The translations under genes were made by a program, and so were the position numbers. A stretch of 64,000 nucleotides of DNA, taken from assembly GCF_010731115.1 (NCBI RefSeq), contig NZ_AP022616.1, positions 682,001 through 746,000 of the forward strand, in the 5' to 3' direction. Shown one piece after another: positions 61,229 through 64,000 of the stretch. The notes under the pieces are model-generated. The model was not told the DNA's origin, made no database searches, and worked only from the letters and a program-made list of their open reading frames with translations. The DNA is from Mycolicibacterium phocaicum. GTDB lineage: Bacteria > Actinomycetota > Actinomycetes > Mycobacteriales > Mycobacteriaceae. The first letter of the stretch is position 1; each line of letters starts with the position of its first letter.

Positions 61229-62123
61229 CAGCGTGAACCGAACACATACGTAGGGCCGGGGCGGGTGCAGCATCGGACCGCGACAAACTACTATTCGAGT
61301 AACTGACATAATGTCGATTATCGGCGTTTTGCTTTCAACTGGTGGGCAGCGCCGGCCCAGACGTCGGCCTCATCACCCCGTCGTCCGCCATTGCATTGGA
61401 AGACTTTCGGGGGTCGTCCCGCCATCCGGCGCGCACACTTCGCGGGAGCACGCTCGAGCACCGTTGGCGGGACACCGCTGCGCGTCTTGTCGCAACTTGA
61501 TGCGCTGCGCATCAATGCCTCGATTACATGCCCAGGCGCAACCGTGCCGCCAACTCGGCAGCCCCCAGCGACGCTTGAGCGCGCGGGCCGGACTGAACCA
61601 ATTTGTCACTGTGACGTTTTAGCCACGGCTAACCGGGTGCGCGAATATCACTGCAGCGCCCAGCCTTTCGATCCGAATTGGCGATCTGCCGTTCAACGCC
61701 GCGGTGTGCGCATGAGTGGCTCAAGCGCTGACTGGCCATCGATGTCCGTTCTCATTTGAACTGATGCAGTTACACAGCGCTGACCTGCGATGTATCAGAT
61801 GGATCGATAACCGCGCGGTTGGTGGTTTCTCATTTGATCCGATACAGATTGGTCCTCCTATTCTGTAGCAGCTCAACGAACGACCATCGCATCCAGGTCG
61901 GAGCAACCAGGATCCTCAAACATCGATATCGGTCCCACACGGCCGCTCTCAAAAGTTGGATGCCCACGGTCATGCCCGTGCGACCGAACCGCAAACGCGG
62001 CCCGGACGATTCGGTGGCCTCGGCGGTCTGCTCGACCCACTCGGGGTCAGAATCCACGATGACAAACAGGGTCCAAGTCTTTGACGACACTCAATTGCTC
62101 GGTGGCGGCGAGCAAGGGCCTTG
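61229..62123. other. Gene-poor, lower-GC stretch
   Basis: About 0.9 kb without a gene I can support. It is AT-richer than the rest. Several open frames exist on both strands (the longest about 120 codons near 61391-61759 and 86 codons on the minus strand at 61830-62090), but none shows a domain, a good ribosome site or consistent codon bias. An imperfect direct repeat of 19 bp lies at 61750-61768 and 61829-61847. It may be the scar of a lost mobile element. Confidence 0.6.
61750..61847. repeat. Imperfect 19-bp direct repeat
   Basis: CTCATTTGAACTGATGCAG (61750-61768) and CTCATTTGATCCGATACAG (61829-61847) agree at 16 of 19 positions, 79 bp apart. They may be protein-binding sites or the trace of an insertion end. 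Confidence 0.5.
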
Positions 62124-62151
62124 TCTACTATCTAGGTACGGAGATAGTAGA
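62124..62151. promoter_or_regulatory. Perfect 10-bp inverted repeat, operator candidate
   Basis: TCTACTATCT (62124-62133), 8 nt, AGATAGTAGA (62142-62151). It lies 50 bp before the DUF2933-like gene. The TACTATC/GATAGTA arms resemble operators of BlaI/CopY-type or other metal- or stress-sensing repressors. No regulator gene is present in the window. Confidence 0.65.
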
Positions 62152-62201
62152 TTGTGCTGTTTCCGGATGTCAGAGAAGTCTTGATGCGGGAAGGAGTCGC
62201 G

Positions 62202-62411
62202 ATGCGTGAATTCCTGGTGGCGATCGCGCCCTTGGCGTGCCCGGTCGGGATGGGGTTGATGCTGTGGATGATGATGCGCGGCAACCACAGTGGCACTGAG
62301 GCCGAGCGTCCCGAGGTGGCGCAGCTGCGGGCTGAAATCGCCGAGCTGAAGGCTGCGCGGGTGTGGTTCCCCCGAGATCGTGGAGGGTTCCTTATGCCGC
62401 TTCCGGCGTGA
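62202..62411 (+). pseudogene. DUF2933-like small membrane protein, 3' end replaced by IS insertion
   Basis: ATG 62202 with GGAAGGAG upstream. The frame gives MREFLVAIAPLACPVGMGLM, a Met-rich helix (LWMMMRGN) and a coiled-coil VAQLRAEIAELKAAR, as in small DUF2933-type proteins found near copper or heavy-metal genes. At 62362 the IS element begins and the frame runs on into it (VWFPRDRGG...). Joining the two flanks through the 4-bp duplication CGGG restores ...LKAAREHQL and a stop at 63674-63676, giving a 57-aa protein. The insertion therefore changes only the last four residues, and the product may still function. Confidence 0.8.
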
Positions 62412-63325
62412 TGTTGGATTCCCTGATCTCGTAGTTGACCGGCGATAACCCATCGGCGGCGCTGTGCCGACGCTGGTGATTGTAGAAGGTGTAACACCAA
62501 TCGATCACCACAGCCTGCGCATGAACGGTATCACGGAACATATTGCGGGACAACACTTCCCATTCCAATGAAGAGAAGAACGCTTCCGCGGCGGCGTTAT
62601 CGAAACACGACCCCACGGCCCATCGACTGCCGAATACCCAAGGTCCGGCACAACGTGGTGAACACCTTCGCGGTATAAGTGCTGCCGCGATCGGTGTGAA
62701 ATATGACCCGTTCGGACTCCTCATCGCGCCAGATCGCTTGGCGGCCACCGCGGGCAGCTACGGCCATGTTGATTGCCGCGCACGCCAACTCGGCATCCGG
62801 GTGCAGTCCCATCGCCGCCCCCAACAACCGCCGACTGTAGAGGTCGATCACCGTCGCCAGATACAGCTTCTGCCCGCACTCGGTGGGAATCTCGGTCATA
62901 TCGCCCACCCATTTACAGTTCGGCGCGGCCGCAGTGAAGTCCCGTTTGACCAGGTCAGGGAACTTCGGTGCCGTCTGGTCCTGGCGGGTCAGGCCACCCC
63001 GGCGACGGATCTTGCGGGCCACCAACCCCTGACGGCGCATCGAATCGGCCACCGTGTTCTCCGACACCTGCCAGCCCAGATCCCGCAGGTCAGCGACCAG
63101 CCGCGGCGACCCATGCAACCCCTTTGCTCTGACAAATGCGGTGCTGACTGCCTCATCGAGTGCCACGCGGCGCCGGTCGGTGTCGGTGTGCACCCCATCA
63201 TGGTTGCCGGCCCGGCCAAGCCACTTATAGAACCACGACACACCAACACCCAACAGCGCGCACGTGATCGTATGGGGCACACGGTATTTGGTCCTCTGGT
63301 CGGCGATGAAGCGTGCCACGCTCAC
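62392..63325 (-). pseudogene. IS3-family transposase orfB, frameshifted
   Basis: From GTG 63325 (GGAGG upstream, overlapping orfA stop) the frame encodes a DDE integrase: HGSPRLVADLRDLGW, WVGDMTEIPT with the first Asp, and FHTDRGSTY with the second. At about 62615-62620 the sequence CGTGGGGTCGTG lacks two bases compared with the expected RQSMGRxGSCFDN reading, and the frame stops as RGVVFR. The catalytic Glu (EAFFSSLEWE) and the end NHQRRHSAADGLSPVNYE are in the next frame. This is an ordinary indel, not the usual orfA-orfB slip site. Confidence 0.85.
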
Positions 63326-63612
63326 TTCGTCGCCTCCTTCACCCACAGGACCACTGATCGCTTGAGGACATCACGCTCCATCCGCAACTCAGCCACCTCG
63401 GCACGCAGGCGCTTGAGCTCGGCAACATCGTCCTTGGACAGCTCACCGCGACCTTCCCGCGCTTCCCGCGCCCGGGTCACCCAGTTGCCCAGGGTGCCCT
63501 CGTTCACCCCCAGATCCCGAGCCACCGCCGCGATCGACTTACCCGTCTCCTCGACGATCCGAACAGCCCCCTCACGGAACTCCCGGTCGTACTTCTTCCG
63601 CTTCTCTGACAT
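63322..63612 (-). CDS. IS3-family transposase orfA
   Basis: A 96-aa protein with an N-terminal helix-turn-helix (YDREFREGAVRIVEETGKS, VARDLGVNEGTLGNWV) and a leucine-zipper-like coiled coil (LKRLRAEVAELRMERDVLKRS). This is the standard orfA layout of IS3 elements. Its TGA overlaps the GTG start of orfB, so orfB could be read by slippage or by reinitiation. Confidence 0.93.
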   Translation of the reverse strand: MSEKRKKYDREFREGAVRIVEETGKSIAAVARDLGVNEGTLGNWVTRAREAREGRGELSKDDVAELKRLRAEVAELRMERDVLKRSVVLWVKEATK

Positions 63613-63739
63613 CGCTACTCCTTATAGCTGATGCCTCCACGGTCTCGGGGGAAGGTCACGGGAGCACCAGCTTTGATGCCGATATGGGGCGTCGGTATCT
63701 GTGTCCAGTTGGCCTAGGTAGCGAGATCGGAGAGACCGC

Positions 63740-64000
63740 ATGGGAGCCACGCATCCGCGAGATGCGGCGAAAGCCGAACGGGCGCAGCGAAAAGCGATGG
63801 CGCATGTGCGCGATGGCGGACGCCGCGGCAGATGGGTCTGGATCGGCGCATTCGTTGTTGTGGCGGCGGCGGTGCTCGCGGCGGTGTTCGTCTGGCTACC
63901 GCACAATGCCCGCAACCACGCCAAGGTGGCGGCGACTGGCCTGGATCACCCGGCCGCAACGGTGGCGGTGGGCGCCAACAGGATGCCGCCGTGGCCCGCG
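63740..64000 (+). CDS. Membrane protein, partial
   Basis: The first 87 codons of a gene that runs off the right edge. After a basic lead (AAKAERAQRKAMAHVRDGGRRGR) there is one membrane helix (WVWIGAFVVVAAAVLAAVFVW) and then an external part with GLDHPAATVAV...MPPWPA. I recall such proteins near metal-resistance genes in actinobacteria, in line with the DUF2933-like gene upstream, but this is not secure. Confidence 0.65.
   Translation, partial: MGATHPRDAAKAERAQRKAMAHVRDGGRRGRWVWIGAFVVVAAAVLAAVFVWLPHNARNHAKVAATGLDHPAATVAVGANRMPPWPA

Larger units (their letters stand above)
62362..63658 (-). mobile_element. IS3-family insertion sequence (1297 bp)
   Basis: Terminal inverted repeats of 25 bp at 62362-62386 and 63634-63658 match at 21 positions (core TTCCCCCGAGA and CGTGGAGG). 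The element is flanked by the direct repeat CGGG (62358-62361 and 63659-63662), a 4-bp target duplication. It contains orfA and orfB in the leftward direction. Because orfB is frameshifted, the copy cannot move by itself. The near-intact ends and duplication suggest recent arrival. Confidence 0.9.

Noticed and set aside
61311..61622. 103-codon plus-strand frame in the gene-poor stretch
   Set aside because: Composition is rich in R, C and H like a shadow, and no motif or ribosome site supports it.
61830..62090. 86-codon minus-strand frame as a gene
   Set aside because: No recognisable domain, no good ribosome site, and it overlaps the imperfect direct repeat.

Overview
The window looks like a chromosomal segment from a fast-growing mycobacterium (Mycolicibacterium-like). 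It is GC-rich and uses many GTG and some TTG starts. It carries families typical of mycobacteria: a WS/DGAT wax-ester/triacylglycerol synthase, a PE-PPE-domain hydrolase, a cutinase, F420-type luciferase-like oxidoreductases, CYP153-like and other P450s, an LGFP-repeat lipoprotein and several small secreted proteins. SigF-type and WhiB7-type promoter elements can be read in the intergenic DNA. The species cannot be fixed from this sequence alone.

Layout. 0-3.4 kb: start of a probable indolepyruvate:ferredoxin oxidoreductase gene, an Lrp/AsnC regulator, OsmC, and two secreted proteins including a PE-PPE hydrolase. 3.6-9.8 kb: GtrA-type membrane protein, cadmium-type transporter, WS/DGAT, a Tat/lipoprotein Rieske protein, cutinase, hydrolase and SDR. 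9.8-12 kb: an ECF42-type sigma factor with its DGPF/YCII partner and a DinB-like protein. 12-19.7 kb: flavoprotein, type III glutamine synthetase, hydrolase, a condensation-domain/GNAT fusion and an MFS exporter. 19.7-22.3 kb: a decayed IS607-type element, a small Cys-rich protein and an Hsp20 gene behind a CIRCE element. 22.4-28 kb: CBM2-like secreted protein, toroid cyclase-like protein, AraC regulator, PtpB-like phosphatase, kinase-like protein and CYP153-like P450. 28.1-34.4 kb: phenylalanine/tyrosine catabolism (phenylalanine hydroxylase facing an hpd-hmgA-fahA operon), then a drug-type MFS pump.

34.5-41.4 kb: esterase, MarR regulator with operator-like repeats, membrane protein, LLM oxidoreductase, P450, SnoaL protein, then an inducible-looking unit: a WhiB7-type promoter, a 16-codon leader ORF, an RBS-masking hairpin and an alpha/beta hydrolase. 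I consider that unit the most interesting signal here. 41.4-50 kb: PIN-domain protein with a DUF4258-like partner, GMC oxidoreductase, diguanylate cyclase, bicupin, amino-acid ABC transporter with a fused binding protein and permease. 50-57.6 kb: SigF-linked stress genes (PfpI/DJ-1, ABM monooxygenase with a stop at codon 3), aldo/keto reductase, YVTN propeller, and a TetR-SDR-SDR operon with a clear operator. 57.7-61.2 kb: Gly-rich lipoprotein, acetyltransferase, YaeQ, small secreted protein, and a ParD-like/zeta-type toxin-antitoxin pair with a duplicated palindrome. 61.2-64 kb: a gene-poor stretch, then a small DUF2933-like membrane protein gene cut near its 3' end by an IS3-family element whose 4-bp target duplication is still visible.

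No rRNA, tRNA or CRISPR array was seen. Assignments rest on reading motifs by eye; no database search was run.
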